This document shows positions 10,246 through 22,755 of a stretch of 64,000 nt of DNA, piece after piece. Made by a program: the position numbers and the translations under genes. Under the pieces are notes generated by a model. That model did not search any database. It worked only from the letters and a program-made list of their open reading frames with translations, and was not told where the DNA came from. Origin of the DNA: Thalassia testudinum (Eukaryota > Streptophyta > Magnoliopsida > Alismatales > Hydrocharitaceae); assembly GCA_037157565.1 (NCBI GenBank), contig JAZHRO010000012.1, forward strand, positions 2,444,501-2,508,500. The letters run 5' to 3'. Position 1 is the stretch's first letter. Each line of letters opens with the position of its first letter.

Positions 10246-12935
10246 TGTAAAGAACATGTGCCCCAGACGCCTTTTAAGATGTCTGGGAGGTGGCCCAGAC
10301 GTCGGACCAGACATCTGGGATCACATCCAGACGTCTGACAAGACGTCCGGGATCGTTTCCAGACGTCTGGAGAACAGTTATGTTCGCACGGGAGATTCGT
10401 CTGCGCGCCTGTGCGCGCAAACCTGCGATTCCTCTCTCTCTCTGCGGCTGCAGGCGCGCTGCGACCACCTTCTCTCTCCTCCTCGCGCGGCCTTAAAAGG
10501 GCCACGCCTCCCCTCCCGTCTCCACCGTCTCCTCCTTCTTCTCCTTCCTGTGCGCGAGAGCGAGCGAGCGCGAGGGCGGCAGCGGCAGCCACAGTGAGCA
10601 CGGAGGAGGTGCGGCGTGCGAGGGCGGAGCTCTGCCGTGGGGGCGAGCTCGCCGGAGCTGCTTGGCCGGCTGGCGGAGGGCGCAGGGGGCGCGGAGCGAC
10701 GCGGAGAGGGACCTGCTGCGGTCTGAGCAGCAGGAGCGCGAGGCGCGACGCGGGCGGCGTCGCGAGCGGAGGCCGAGCAGGGTCCTGATTCTGGAAAAAT
10801 TTCCAGAATCAGACGTCTGGATTGATAGCCAGACGGCAGGGTCGACGTCTGTAAGATCATACAGACGTCTGAAAGGTGAGTTTCCGCCTTCTTCTTCCTT
10901 CTTGTCTACTGACCGTACTGAGGGAGGGGGTTGGTTGTGCGCAGGTTCGCTGATTCGCCATCCTTTGCGAATCAGACGTCTGTAAGTTGTACCAGACGGC
11001 GGGAGTGACCTCCAGACGTCCTGAGGGACAATCGGACGTCTGGGATCTAGGGCAGACGTCCCCGCAGACTTCTGGACGTCTGGGAAACCACGCTGAACAG
11101 GTAATTCTCTGATCCACTTTTTAAGACGTCTGGAAGGAGTTCAAGACGTCTGATTTTGCACAGTATCGTCTTTTTCGACCCGTTTAGGGCCCGTTCGGGC
11201 TCCGTTTTCCGGGATTCGAGTTGCATTCTTTTCAAAAGTAATTCCTCTACCCGTCTACAGTAGCTATACACTGTTTTGAGACACTCCTTGTGTTTGATCC
11301 TTGTGATAGGGCCTCGTTCGGTTGCAGTCTTGAGAGTCACGGAGGCGCGCGGGATTCCTGATCACGCCCCCATTACTCCCGTTGTACCTGGTAGAGTGGC
11401 TTAAGTTATTATTAAAATCTGTTAAAGTATGGAACCATAACTAGAACCTAGGACATTGCATGAATCCTAGGAATGAGAAATATATGGAATGATAGCTCCT
11501 AGGTGTTGCATGAATCCTAGGGCCGGAAAACTAGATTGTATGATAGATCCTAGGATATGGCATGAATCCTAGGATGGAAAAACTAGTGGAATGTATAATA
11601 CTGCAGTCTTGGAAAAATGGAAAGGAATATAAAGCTGCCTGTAATTTGAATTAATAGCTGTCTGTTATGAATAAAGAAACATGATTGAGATCATGGATTT
11701 TTGAGAACGTGAATCTGGAAAGTGAAACATATGATGTTCTGAGATAAATAGCTGGAACCCTACGGGGAATTAGGAGTGGAACTCCTGGAAAGAAAAAGGA
11801 ATGGAAACTGAGATGTAGTTTGTACTGTCTCTTGGGTACGCAGTACCAAGGGAAGTACCTGTACCTGTTTAGTGCAGAGTGGGGCCAGCCGCCCCAGGGA
11901 CCCGGGGTTAGGATTGGCCGCTCTGTACCGACTTGTTGGCCCTCGTGTACGTAGTACCGAGGAGAGCTAGTAGTGTTAGGAGAGTACTAGCTACCCCACG
12001 GGCCCCGGGGTTCTGCTAGCCTCCTTCACCGACTTGTTAGGCCCACTAGGGCAAACCAGGGTAGTCAGACGAGGGTGCGCGGACTGCGGAGGGGCAAGGC
12101 CCCAGTTTGGTTACTGTGGAGGGGTTGGACCCCTGTTACTGAGAGGGCTCTGCCCTGGTTCCGTGCTGTGCTTTGGGCGCACCCGTTAACGGAAACGACT
12201 GACCGCGTGCCAGTGCGGGCTAGCTACCTGTGCGTTTATCGCGCGTGCCGTAGTCACCGTTACGTCTGTCAGTGACCTTGGGGTGGTTGACTGAGGGTAG
12301 GATCACCATGGGGGACTCTCCCGGCCAAGAGAGCACCACGTGCTACTTCTACTTTTGGAAAAGACTGCAATCAAGATCGTTCCCACGAGGACATTCGAGA
12401 TCAAGTAAAAGACCTGAGAAATAAATGAAATAGTGAGAAAAATTGAAAGATGTGAATAAAGGAAGTAATAGAACATAACAGCTACCTTACACTCTACTGT
12501 TGCCTTTAGTTAGTTTGCCACTCTACTCAGCGTTTTGCTGATGTGTTACACTCGTTACCTTTTTCAGGACCAGGTGTTGAGCAGCCAGGGTCGGCGGCTG
12601 CAGAGGACGCTGGGCCGAGTAGGGTCCAGTAGAGTTACCACAGCCTTTTGTACCCCTCTTGTTTCTGTTCTAGTGAGTAGTTTTTGTTTCCGCTGTACCT
12701 TCTTTACCTGCAGTTCTTGTTATATGATAAATGCTGTTTTACTGTTGTGGTGGTACTTACTGTAGTAGTTTCTTTCCTTGCTGCTGTACTTTCTTACTGT
12801 TAGTTATATTCATCCTGAATGTGGTTTATTTTTAGTGTCTTTTGGTTACTTCCTCGTTGGACGACTAGGTCTTGGGATTAGTCGAGTCGGTCCGGTTCTC
12901 GTGTCTCGTAGGGACTCGGGAACCGGGTCGTTACA
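10246..12935 (+). repeat. Element C 3' LTR
   Basis: It is a near-identical partner of 3010-5702 with the same start, end, GACGTC clusters, 13-bp hairpin (10785-10812) and 51-bp repeats (about 11447-11599). It is followed by the GAAAT duplication at 12936-12940 and then by the rest of A's 5' LTR. Confidence 0.95.
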
Positions 12936-13032
12936 GAAATAGAATTAGATTTAGAGTTAATGTTGATGTGCTGTGCATACTAGTAGTTTAGTCTAGGAGT
13001 AGAAATTAGCTTTAATTTCCCACCCTCACCTT

Positions 13033-14523
13033 CTCTGATCATTTCAGATCAGAGGGGAAGAAATTCACCCAATCACTGTTCATATTTGTCTCCCTCTACA
13101 TGTTTTCATATCGCTTCTAATTTCCTTGATTTTTAACTCACAATTCAACCCCCCTTCATTAGATCTAATTTCATATCTGAATAGTTTTCAACCCCAGATT
13201 TGAAATTAGCATCAAAAACCATATTAGGGGCTTCTCATTCAGTCCATCTGGTTCACAAAAGCCCCTAATCTGAGTTAAAAATGGATTCAGTTTACTCGAT
13301 TTACTTTGAATTTGGATTGCAAGGATTTTAAAGCAATTGAGCTTTGAATGATTTTTGATTGAGTAAACTAAAGTATTTTGATTTTGATTTACTGATGGGT
13401 TGGGAATCTGAGATGATTCTAATGTCAGAATTCATCTCAGATGAGCCATAATCTAATCTGTCCTTCTCGAGGATTTAAATGTGTTGAATGTATGGTAGAG
13501 CCAAGGAAAATCAACTTTGTTGATTTGAGACTCTACCTTGTATTCATAAGTTGTTTTTAAGTGGCCATTCTGATTTTCAACCTAAGGAATTCTCAATATT
13601 CCTTAAGGTTTCAGAGTTCTAGGATTTAAGTTTATGTTTTAAATTGACTGATTTAATCCTTTCTACATGCTGTCTATAGCATTAGAAGGAATTAGATCAG
13701 TTATGTTTCTGATACGATTTGATTCTATTTGTGACAAGGGATTTTGATTTTAAGTTGTATTTTCGATTGGTTCTTTATGTGATCTGTAACCCTTGTTAGA
13801 TTGTGATTTAGAGCTTTCTGCTTATGTTTTGAACCCCAGCAGTTATAGTAAATTGCTGCAAATGCAGCTACATTCCCATTTTTAAATCCAGCTAAGTATC
13901 CCCTTAACTAGTTCTTTTATATCCCTGATCAGGTTCTCTTGAATCTGATCTGGGATATAAATGACTAGAATAGGAGATAAGTAGCTAAATTTAGTTCTGT
14001 CCCTGCTGCAGATTTGTTCAATGAATGATGGATTAACTGCAGCATGCTGTTAAGATGTCTGAAGAGAAGTTCGGTCGGCTATAGTATTGTTGTTGTTTGT
14101 GTTGCATCTATATGTACTACTAAATTTCCAGAAACTTCCTTGTTGCTGCTGTCCTACTGCTTGATTTTTGCTATTGCAGCAGTGTCTGGAGTGTAGGCTT
14201 AGGTTTTATTATTAGATAGATGACGTGTGCTTATGGTTGTATATGAGTTGTATGCAAGCTTTCATGAATTGTAATTGACTTTAATCCTTATCTTGAATGC
14301 TTGTAAATTGTTTAAATCTCCTTTGTCAGCTAACTTTTAAAGCCTAACTGTCCAATAATAGTTAATTAATTGAAAGCCAAGTGAATTTCGTGCTTAAATG
14401 CTTGTATCCTTTTCTATATCTTTTATAGAGTTTGTTGAGGCAATCCACTGCCTTTTAAACACTTAAGTCTCATTCTAAGCCTTAATTCATCTTAGAAAAC
14501 CCTTTTGAAAGGCTTAGAATGAG
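13033..14523 (+). other. Run of stem-loops in element A LTR
   Basis: Stems read by eye are: 13033-13040 with 13047-13054 (8 bp); 13165-13179 with 13195-13209 (15, one mismatch); 13223-13233 with 13259-13269 (11); 13289-13297 with 13361-13369 (9); 13406-13416 with 13432-13442 (11); 13494-13500 with 13531-13537, enclosing 13508-13515 with 13519-13526; 13579-13590 with 13598-13610 (12, one bulge); 13734-13740 with 13790-13796; 13917-13932 with 13945-13960 (15 of 16); and 14469-14483 with 14509-14523 (15, perfect). Most also pair in the 3' LTR, for example 44420-44434 with 44460-44474. No function is known to me. Confidence 0.7.
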
Positions 14524-15633
14524 TGAACTTTGTAATCAAATAAAAATTATATAAAAAATATAAAAAAAATAAAATAAACTTGTCTTAGTGAAGATTAGGT
14601 ATTTTTCTAAGTTCACACCAAATTTCGTGGTATTCTAAACCCTCGACTTGGTAAAACATAACAGCCAATAGTCCTGTATACCATGGAACTTAATAAAAGA
14701 AACTAAACATAAAAATACCAAAAACACTCTCTTTTCCTTATCTATTTCTTTGCATCTCATCTCCTACCTCCACAAAAGATATAAAACCTATAAAAAGTGT
14801 AAAAACCCCAGAAATACCTAAAAATCTAGTGTATACTATGTACATACTTGTAATTATAAGCTATTTAGTAAGTATATATATCTATAGTGTAAATTATATA
14901 TATATAGTATAAATAACTTACGTATCTATTGTAGAATGTCAATTAAGTATTTAAGTTAGATTATACTATATATATCTTAATTATATAAATATTTATTAAT
15001 CAAACTAATTTATATGTACTAATAAGCTAGATAAATCAATAAACTCTATAAATAAGCATATTAAGTTATGATACTGTACATACGTATTTATATATATATT
15101 ATGAACATATTTAACCCTGTACCATAATTTAATTATATATACAGAATAAATAATTAATTTACTAAGTTACTAGATAAGTTATTAAGTTAGATCAAAATAA
15201 ATTAGTAATTTAAGTTAAAATTAAGCTAACTTATACTGTACATTTATACTAATTTATTTTAAGTAAATTAACTTAATTTAAGTATATTTATAATGTATTA
15301 TATTATTTAAACATTATTTATAAATAAAATAGTCCAAAATAGGCTATTTAAATATAAATAAAATCGAAATAAAAATTGTAAAATACAATAAAAATATTTA
15401 TAAAATACTTTAATATGTATACTAACTCTGTATAAGGTCAATTAGACCATTTAATAACTAATTTATACCTAATTAAGGAATAAAACCTAAAATTAAGTAT
15501 GTATAAACTGTATACTTTAGTGAATTTATTTATATAGTAAATATAATTAAAATTTTAAATTAATTGTAAAATTGTATAGTACTATGTAAATACTTTAAAT
15601 ACCTATAATTTAATTTTATTTTATAATAAATTA

Positions 15634-15654
15634 TGGCCCTCGAATTGAGGGCCA
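15634..15654. other. Conserved 8-bp hairpin in A LTR
   Basis: TGGCCCTC, loop GAATT, GAGGGCCA: a perfect stem at the border of the AT-rich block. It is unchanged at 45583-45603 in the 3' LTR. It could mark a transcript-end or structural element; nothing further can be read from it. Confidence 0.7.
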
Positions 15655-16289
15655 AAATCACAAAATCAATATTGGACATTGGAATTCCAGTGCAAGAACG
15701 ACGTTAACATAGCGCCACATCGGAAATGATGGAGTGTGCTATGTGATATAAATTGAAAAATTGTATAACCGTTCAATCGTCACGGGTGTCGGACGCCCCA
15801 AACAACTGAACATTATCGGATTACTTGAGCATGCATTGTGATGATCTGAGCATTGAGTGCGGTGTGGGTTGGGGGCCCGACACTGTGCAAGGGCTTGATT
15901 AAGCCCAAATCTGAGCATAAACCATGATTAACCAGCCTAATTAAGAATTAGGGCAGCACTAAGTAGAGGTCTGAACCCACCTAGTCCTCGGGTGCTGTGT
16001 ATCCCTCGAATGATGCTGCCCGCCAATTAAACACTAATTTTTGGATTAGCGAAGGCCGTACTAAAGAAAAAATAGCTAAGTATGAGAGAACTAAGTGTCA
16101 CGAGAGCAGAAGAAAAGAAAGAGTGGGGTGAGAAAGTTATTAAGTGATGAGCCGTAGACAAAGAGAAGAGAGAACACGAAAGAAGAGTAAGTGTTAAAGA
16201 AAAAGAGCGTAAGAAGAGAAAAGAATGGCTAAGTATAGAAGACCTAAAGAAGAAGAAGAAAGAACATAGAAGTATACGTATAATGTATA

Positions 16290-16325
16290 GTGTGTGTGTG
16301 TTTGTATATATATATATATATATAT
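16290..16325. repeat. TG/TA microsatellite
   Basis: A short run of TG followed by TA dinucleotides inside A's 5' LTR. The matching place in the 3' LTR (about 46265-46285) has a shorter run, which is a length polymorphism between the two LTRs. Confidence 0.85.
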
Positions 16326-16969
16326 GTAAATAAGTATATCATAAATAATAAGTATTTGTATAGTATGTATAAGAAGTATAGAAGTGTTTGAGCTATATAT
16401 GTATATAAATAACTTCATAGCTTTACTGATAGAATAAACCATCACTATAGGTGAAATAAGTGTCGCTATAGACCCTAGTTTCTACTTTAAAGGTTGTATA
16501 TAGTTTTTCTGGGGTTTAGCGGCGTTTGCATCTGTCACTATAGCTCTTATATATGTTACTATATATGTTAGTATAGTATGTATTATTACTTATTATTTTA
16601 TATATATGTAAGTATTAGTAATATAACTTATAAATAGATAGTATAGAGTATATATGTGTAGTGTTTGATGGTTGTTTATAAGTATGTGTTTGCAAGTATT
16701 CTTAATAGAATCTTTTTGTATATAATTAAGCTATTGATTCATTTATCCTTGATTGTACATAAAATTGATATTTGTGGAATTAAAGAGTAATATTGGACTT
16801 AGAGAGTGATGTATATCAATAACTACCTCCAAGTGAATGACCTGGAATAAACTAGTAAAAATTAGGTAAATTAAATGAAATCGACGCGATAACAATTTGT
16901 ATTTGTGACACATACTACAACAACGATGATTTTTCATACGAATCGTGATCGAACATCGATCATTATTTT

Positions 16970-16987
16970 TGGCGCCGTTGCCGAGGA
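16970..16987 (+). other. Primer binding site of element A
   Basis: TGGCGCCGTTGCCGAGGA starts seven bases after the LTR. This is the Athila-type PBS, to my knowledge matching the 3' end of plant tRNA-Asp, with one base different from the usual GCCGGGGA. Confidence 0.85.
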
Positions 16988-18186
16988 GGCAACTCTCTAT
17001 ATGCCAAAATGATTCTTTAGTTCTTCATTTGTATATAATTTTTGTTTGTACATATTCATTGTTTGTACATAATCATTCTTTTATTGATTAGTTCTTTGTT
17101 ATATATACATTCTTTCATTCTTTTACTAATCAATTGTTGTTTTTCCATAGCACTTGAGGAGTAGGAGAAGTAGCATCATCTTCTAGAAGGAGGTCGTCTT
17201 CCTGGCGGATCCACTATGCTTCTAACTTGACATCCCAGCGGAGTTTTCCCCTCGGAGCAGCTGCATATTAGTAGTAGATTAGAGTAGTATAGTATAGTTT
17301 AGATTTAGGTATATTACTTAGGATTGCTTGTTAGACATAAGTTGTGAGAGCATGTTCTCATACATTATATTGTAATAATTGTGGACTCTATCTCTCTGGA
17401 CTCTTTCTCTATTATCTCTCTAACTCATCTCTCATCGATGCGATTTTTCCGTTCGTGGTTTTCCGTATCGATTTCTTTCTTTGTTTTTGTTTGTGCATTA
17501 TTCCAAAATCTAAAAAAATTATAAAATCAAAATTTCAAAAAGATCTCATCCTTATCTAGCAGCAGCATATCATTAGGCATCCATTCCTAGGTTGCATTCT
17601 ACCTACTAGATTTTAATTCCAAGTCAAATTGCATACTGTAGACTTGCTGGAGTTAGGTACGCATTTTCTTACTTTTCTCAAACTCCTACCATCCTTGCAT
17701 TTGACTTAAACTAAAAAGACCATTTCTTGTTTAAAAAAATTAAAAAGCGAGACGAGCAGCATAGAATATATCTCATAATCACTTGAATAAAATCAGAAGG
17801 AGACATAAAAATTTGATTGAAACCCTGATTGAGGTTTTCACCAGCCATTGTGTTGATTGCTATTGTGAACACAGCACGATCACATAAGATCCACTTACAT
17901 GGGTTTTTACCTCATCTCCTTCAGCACCTATAGGATCTAGATTCGCACGTCAGTCTTATCCAGACCCCCAGTGGATTTTAGAGGTCTACACTTCGCTAGG
18001 TCTAACTTTAGGATGCGTACAATTGTTTGAAACATTTGTCTGCCTACTATTATTTTGCATAGCAGCCTCTAGGAAAATTCGATTTCTTCTCGCTTGTTTG
18101 TTGATTGGTCTATTGTGATTGATTGAGATTGATTGGGATTTCTGATTTTTGTGAGATTGAGCTTGATTTATCCTTTCCATTGAGTT
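16988..18186 (+). other. Element A untranslated leader
   Basis: About 1.2 kb between PBS and gag, T-rich, without a long ORF. Only short chance ORFs occur here. No repeat or promoter beyond the LTR was recognised. Confidence 0.6.
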
Positions 18187-20380
18187 GTGACTGATTTCTT
18201 AAAGCTCACTTTCAAAACCAACTCAATTGAAGGTAGGAGATCCCAGAACCCCAAGCTAGTACTCCCCTTAGGTGTTGATGCCCAAGTGTCTGCTTCCACT
18301 TCTATGCTTGCCACATCCAACCCTGTACCTCCTGAACCTCAAACTCCTATCCACTATTCCACACATCATGAGGATGATCATGATTCTACACAATTCAAGG
18401 ATTTCGAAGAACTTCCTCCACATCTTATTGCACATCCTCCACCACCACCACCACCACCAAACCATAGGTTCCTAATTTCCCTAACCCACCACCGGAGAGA
18501 GGACCTATGCCTCATCTTCAACACCTGTTTGAAACACAGCTACAAATGAATACCCTTACCCAACAGGTGCAACAGCTTGCACAAGCTGTTAATCTTCTAG
18601 CTAACCCCCAACCACAACCTCAACCTAGAAACCCTCAGGTACCACCTCAACCTCGTAGACGCCAACTGCGGGATTACTATGATCCTGCAGTTGCCCAACC
18701 TATGCCTGTGGTACGTTATCCCGATGGGGGTCGTGCTACTTAACTAAAGCCGAACATCATAGCACTTATATCTCACTTCTATGGACTTACTTCTGAGGAC
18801 CCATTTCAGCATTTAGAGGAGCTGAAAAATCTTGCCCAAACCCTGGGTCCGTAAGGCCATGATCAGCACACACTTTTAATGAAAATGTTCTCCTTTTCAT
18901 TAAAAGATAAAGCCGCCTTCTGATTCAGAACATTTGCATGGACTACACCTATAGACACGTGGGCTTCTTTGGAACATGAGTTCCTTAAGAAGTACTTTCC
19001 TGTAGGCCGCACTAACGCTTTAAGGCGTGCTATCACTACATTTACCCAGAATTCAGGAGAATAGATGCACGAGGCTTGGGAGAGATTCCACGAGCTTCTT
19101 AGAAAATGCCCCTACCATGGTGTCCCACACTGGCAACAGGTCCAGATCTTCTATCATGGGCTCCATGATGACACAGAATTTTGTTGATGCCGCTTGTGGA
19201 GGCAACTTCCTGTGTCGGGACGAGGACTCAGCCTTTGAGCTCTTCGAAGGCATGGCTGAAAACTTTATTAACAATGCTTTGATGAGCGTGTTTAATAGAA
19301 AGTCCTCACATTCCCACTCACATTCGGGACTACATGAAGCCTAATCCAGACGCAGAGACTTAGAGTTAGTGACTAGTCAACTGGATAAGGTGGGCTTAAT
19401 CGAGAACAAAGTAGATGAAGTATGGAAATTTCTCTCTAAACCTTCATCATCTTCTTCTTCTCAGTCACTTGCACAACACACTTCTTCTCAATTTCTTACA
19501 GGGAGGGAAACTGTGAATAACCTTTCTGCGACACAACTTGCAATACTAGACTATTCATTTCCATATCCTTCACCAGTTGGAAGAACCTTTGTTCCTCCTT
19601 ACACTGACTTCCCTGCACCTTCTAGAGCTTCAGAGGAGCTCCACGCCATTCACAATGACCCGTTTGCACAAACCTATAACCCTGGATGGTGTAATCATTC
19701 AAATTTCTCGTGGTCGAGAAATTCATAGAGACCTCCATATCAACAACCTTCTGCACCACCACAGCACAACCCGATCCAAGCACCACCTCCACAATCACAT
19801 GGATATCCACCGCATGCCTACCAGCAACCCCAACCCAGGCCCGCCCAATACTCTTAACCTGGGCCTACACGAGATGACCAGTTGGGGTCTATCATGAAAG
19901 CTCTTGCTGATATGCAACAACAGAACATTGCTATGCAGTAGAGATAGGATGCAACACTAGTTGAGATGAGAGCCCAACTATCACACTTGATGGAATCCCA
20001 TCAACCATATTCACTCCCATCTCAAGCACAACCCAACCCCAGGAACATACCTACCCAGAGGTATGTTCAACCTAGACCTTCAGTGCAAGGTCAAGCACAT
20101 GCCATCTCACAACCCTTGCACAACACTAAATTCTACGCTGACCCAAATTCTTCCTATCCACAAACCCAACCACCTTTGTTACCTAATTTTGAGCTACCAT
20201 CTACATCTAGGGCTGAATTGAATGCCATAGTCACTAGGAGTGGTAAAAGCACAATAGATCCACCTATTCCTGCTTCTACATCTTCTCCTGGACCTTCTAC
20301 TTCCACTCCTCCATCTGATTCACTGTTTCCTGCTTCTTCTCAACCTAGGAATGACCCTCTTATCACCACTTCTGTACCAT
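18187..20380 (+). pseudogene. Element A gag (Athila type), frameshifted
   Basis: Gag would form the virus-like particle. The 5' part (18187-18470) is Pro/His-rich with a CCA run at about 18439-18461. After a frameshift, a Gln-rich likely coiled coil (FETQLQMNTLTQQVQQLAQAV) starts near 18528. The core motif HFYGLTSEDPFQHLEEL (near 18775-18830) and QIFYHGL...FVDAACGGNFL (19145-19215) are typical of Athila-type gag, which lacks a CCHC knuckle. Stops occur near 18740, 18853, 19060, 19342 and 19726, and the frame changes again near 19165. The last open part (19966 onward) is Pro/Ser-rich and runs straight into the protease region. The element B gag at 33989-35680 has the same layout. Confidence 0.85.
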
Positions 20381-21380
20381 TTCCAGAGGCTTTAAAGAAG
20401 AAGGGGAAAGGAAAGAGGAAAACCTGTGCGGCACCTGAGGAGGATTTGCTTAAGCTCTTTGAGCAAGTCCATATAAACATCCCCTTGTTGGATGCGATTC
20501 GCCACATACCTCTTTACGCTAAGTTTTTAAAAGACCTATGTACACCTAAGCGTAAAGCAAGGATTCAAAAAGGGAGTAGTCCAATTATCCTCTCGGAACA
20601 AGCTAGTTCCATTATATCCAGTACCCTCCCTACTAAGATGAAAGACCTAGGCACCCCTCTCCTATCCTGCATGATAGGTAACACCACATTTAATAGAGCA
20701 TTACTTGACCTAGGTGCTTCCATCAATCTTATCCCAACCTCCCTATTGACACATTTCGAGGTTGGCAATCTGAAGCCAATCGAGGTGTCCTTGCAATTAG
20801 CTGACAGATCGTTAAGACACCTCAAGGAGTGTTAGAAGATGTTATAGTGCGGGTCAAGGATTTTTACTTTCCTGTAGACTTTATAGTCCTTGACATGGAA
20901 GTACCTGAGGATATTCAGAACACACCTATCATTCTAGGAAGACCTTTCTTGGCTACAGCCAATGCAAACATTAATTGTGAAGAGGGTGTAATAGAATTGA
21001 AATTTGGAGATCAAAAGATAAAGATTGATATTTTTCAGGTCCAAAGAGGACTGTCCTGTAGTTTAAGTGAGGAAATTTGTTCCTTGGATTCTTTGGATCG
21101 GTTGATTGAGGATACTTTAACTGACTCACTGAATTTAGAACCTCAACACTCTTTGGATTCTGACTTGACTGAGACACCAACTTTAGAGACTGAGGACTTG
21201 CTTCCCATTCCTTTAGTGTCTCTAGGATTTTCTGAGATCTCCACACCTACTCCTTCATCTGATCCAGTACCTGTTGAGCTTAAACCTCCTCCTAAATCTC
21301 TAAAGTATGTTTTCTTAGGACCTGAGCAGACCTATCTTGTGATTGTCAACTCTTTCTTATCTTCTAATCAAGAATCATGA
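20381..21380 (+). pseudogene. Element A protease region
   Basis: It continues the open frame of 19966-20835. The hallmark INIPLLDAIRHIPLYAKFLKDLC (split here as INIPLLDAIRH and IPLYAKFLKDLC, near 20477-20545) precedes the aspartic protease motif ALLDLGASINLIP (near 20698-20736), whose Asp is intact. A one-base frameshift near 20815 moves the reading to 20829-21380, which holds VDFIVLDMEVPE and PIILGRPFLATANANINC, the second half of the domain. The tail is Pro/Ser/Glu-rich and ends in TGA at 21378-21380 before the RT region. Confidence 0.88.
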
Positions 21381-22755
21381 CTCTTATCTATCCTAAGAGC
21401 ACATAGACAGGATATAGGATGGAGCCTCTCTGATTTGACTGGCATTAGCCCTTCTTACTGCACACATAAGATTTTCATTGAAGAAGGATCTAGACCTACT
21501 AGGCATCCACAGCATAGATTGAACCCTACACTTAAGAAGGTGGTGAAAAATGAAATGATTAAGTGGCTAGACGATGGAATTATTTTCCCCATTTCAGACA
21601 GCCAGTGGGTAAGTCCTGTTCAGGTTGTGCCTAAGAAGGTCGGACTTACCATCGTAACCACTGATTCTGGAGAAGTCATCCCTACACGGATTGCTAGTTC
21701 GTGGCGAGTATGTATTGACTACTGCAAATTCAACCAAGCCACAAAGAAAGATCATTTCCCATTGCTCTTCATTGATCAGATATTGAAAAGATTAGCAGGG
21801 AATAGATTTTTCTGCTTTTTGGATGGCTGTTCAGGATATAATCAGGTGGCAATTCACCCCGATGATCAGGTAAAAACAACATTCACCTGCCCCTACGGAA
21901 CCTTTGCATTCCATAGGATGCCTTTTGGATTGTGCAACGCACCTGCTACATTTCAGCAGTGTATGTTTGCAATTTTCTCCGATTTTGTAGGTGATTGTTT
22001 AGAAGTCTTCATGGATGACTTCTCGGTCTTTGGGAGAACATTTGATGCATGCTTAGACCACTTGACTAAGGTCCTGCAAAGATGCATAAATGTGAATCTG
22101 GTACTTTCCTTGGAGAAATCACATTTTATGGTACTAGAAGGACTAGTTTTAGGTCACCTTATCTCTAAGAGAGGAATAGAGGTTGACCGTGCGAAGTTAA
22201 AATTGATTTCTAAACTACCACTACCTTTGTTGGTTAAACAGATTAGATCTTTTCTCGGGCATGTTGGTTTTTATCGCCGTTTCATAGTGGACTTCTCGAA
22301 AATAGCCTGACCTCTCACAAATCTCCTCTTTAAGGATGTAGACTTCCAGATCTCTGACGATTGTGTTCGTGCCTATACGACACTTTGTGATCTGGTTACC
22401 AAGGCACCAATACTGCAACCCTTGGATTGGTCTCACCCTTTTGAGATCATGTGATTATGCAGTAGGGGCTGTCCTTGGTCAAAAACTGAATGGGAAACCC
22501 ACAGTCATCTATTATGCTAGCAAGACCTTAGATGAAGCTCAGAGGAATTACACCATCACAAAAAAGGAATTGCTAGCTGTAGTATTTGCATTGGAAAAAT
22601 TTAGACCTTATCTTTTAGGTTCCCACATTTTAGTCTACACTGACCACACTGCAGTTCGACATCTTCTCGCCAAGGACGCGAAATCTCGTCTGATTAGATG
22701 GATCCTGCTTTTACAAGAATTTGATTTAGAGATTCGTGACATGGTTGGGAAGTAG
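21381..22755 (+). pseudogene. Element A reverse transcriptase and RNase H
   Basis: Reverse transcriptase runs through GISPSYCTHKIFIEEGSRP, SWRVCIDYCKFNQATKKDHF, motif A (FLDGCSGYNQV) and the active-site FMDDFSVFG (near 22010), all intact, in the frame 21435-22310. A TGA at 22308-22310 (CGA-type) follows YRRFIVDFSKIA. The reading then shifts to the frame 22363-22755 for RNase H. Near 22450 about ten bases are missing at the start of RNase H, which removes its first catalytic aspartate. The rest ([28 protein letters not shown]) is clear. A TAG at 22753-22755 separates it from integrase. Confidence 0.88.

Larger units (their letters stand above)
3010..12935 (+). mobile_element. Element C: Tekay/Del-type chromovirus (Ty3/gypsy), full-length but defective
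   Basis: Two near-identical LTRs (2693 and 2690 bp) begin TGTAA and end TTACA and are flanked by GAAAT on both sides. Between them lie an initiator-Met PBS, gag with a CCHC knuckle, protease, reverse transcriptase, RNase H, integrase and a C-terminal chromodomain. The chromodomain and integrase order places it in the chromoviruses, and the long LTRs and protein character suggest the Tekay/Del clade. Only roughly one percent of LTR positions differ by eye, mostly transitions and a CT-repeat length change, so the insertion is young. It sits in A's 5' LTR. The coding region has stops, frameshifts and an integrase deletion, so it probably moved with helper proteins or decayed after landing. Confidence 0.95.
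12941..16962 (+). repeat. Element A 5' LTR, second segment
   Basis: It resumes A's LTR directly after the C insertion and matches about 42889-46944. In order it holds a hairpin-rich part (13033-14523), a very AT-rich kilobase (about 14530-15640), a short GC-rich hairpin (15634-15654), a GA-rich stretch (16070-16270), a TG/TA microsatellite and the terminal ATCGATCA. The AT-rich part has no coding signal. Confidence 0.9.

Noticed and set aside
14530..15640. Origin of replication or matrix attachment region in the AT-rich block
   Set aside because: It is simply AT-rich LTR sequence present in both A LTRs; nothing specific supports either role.
18268..18475. Trp- or His-rich ORFs opposite or beside gag of A
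   Set aside because: They are shadows of the CCA repeat in the gag reading frame.
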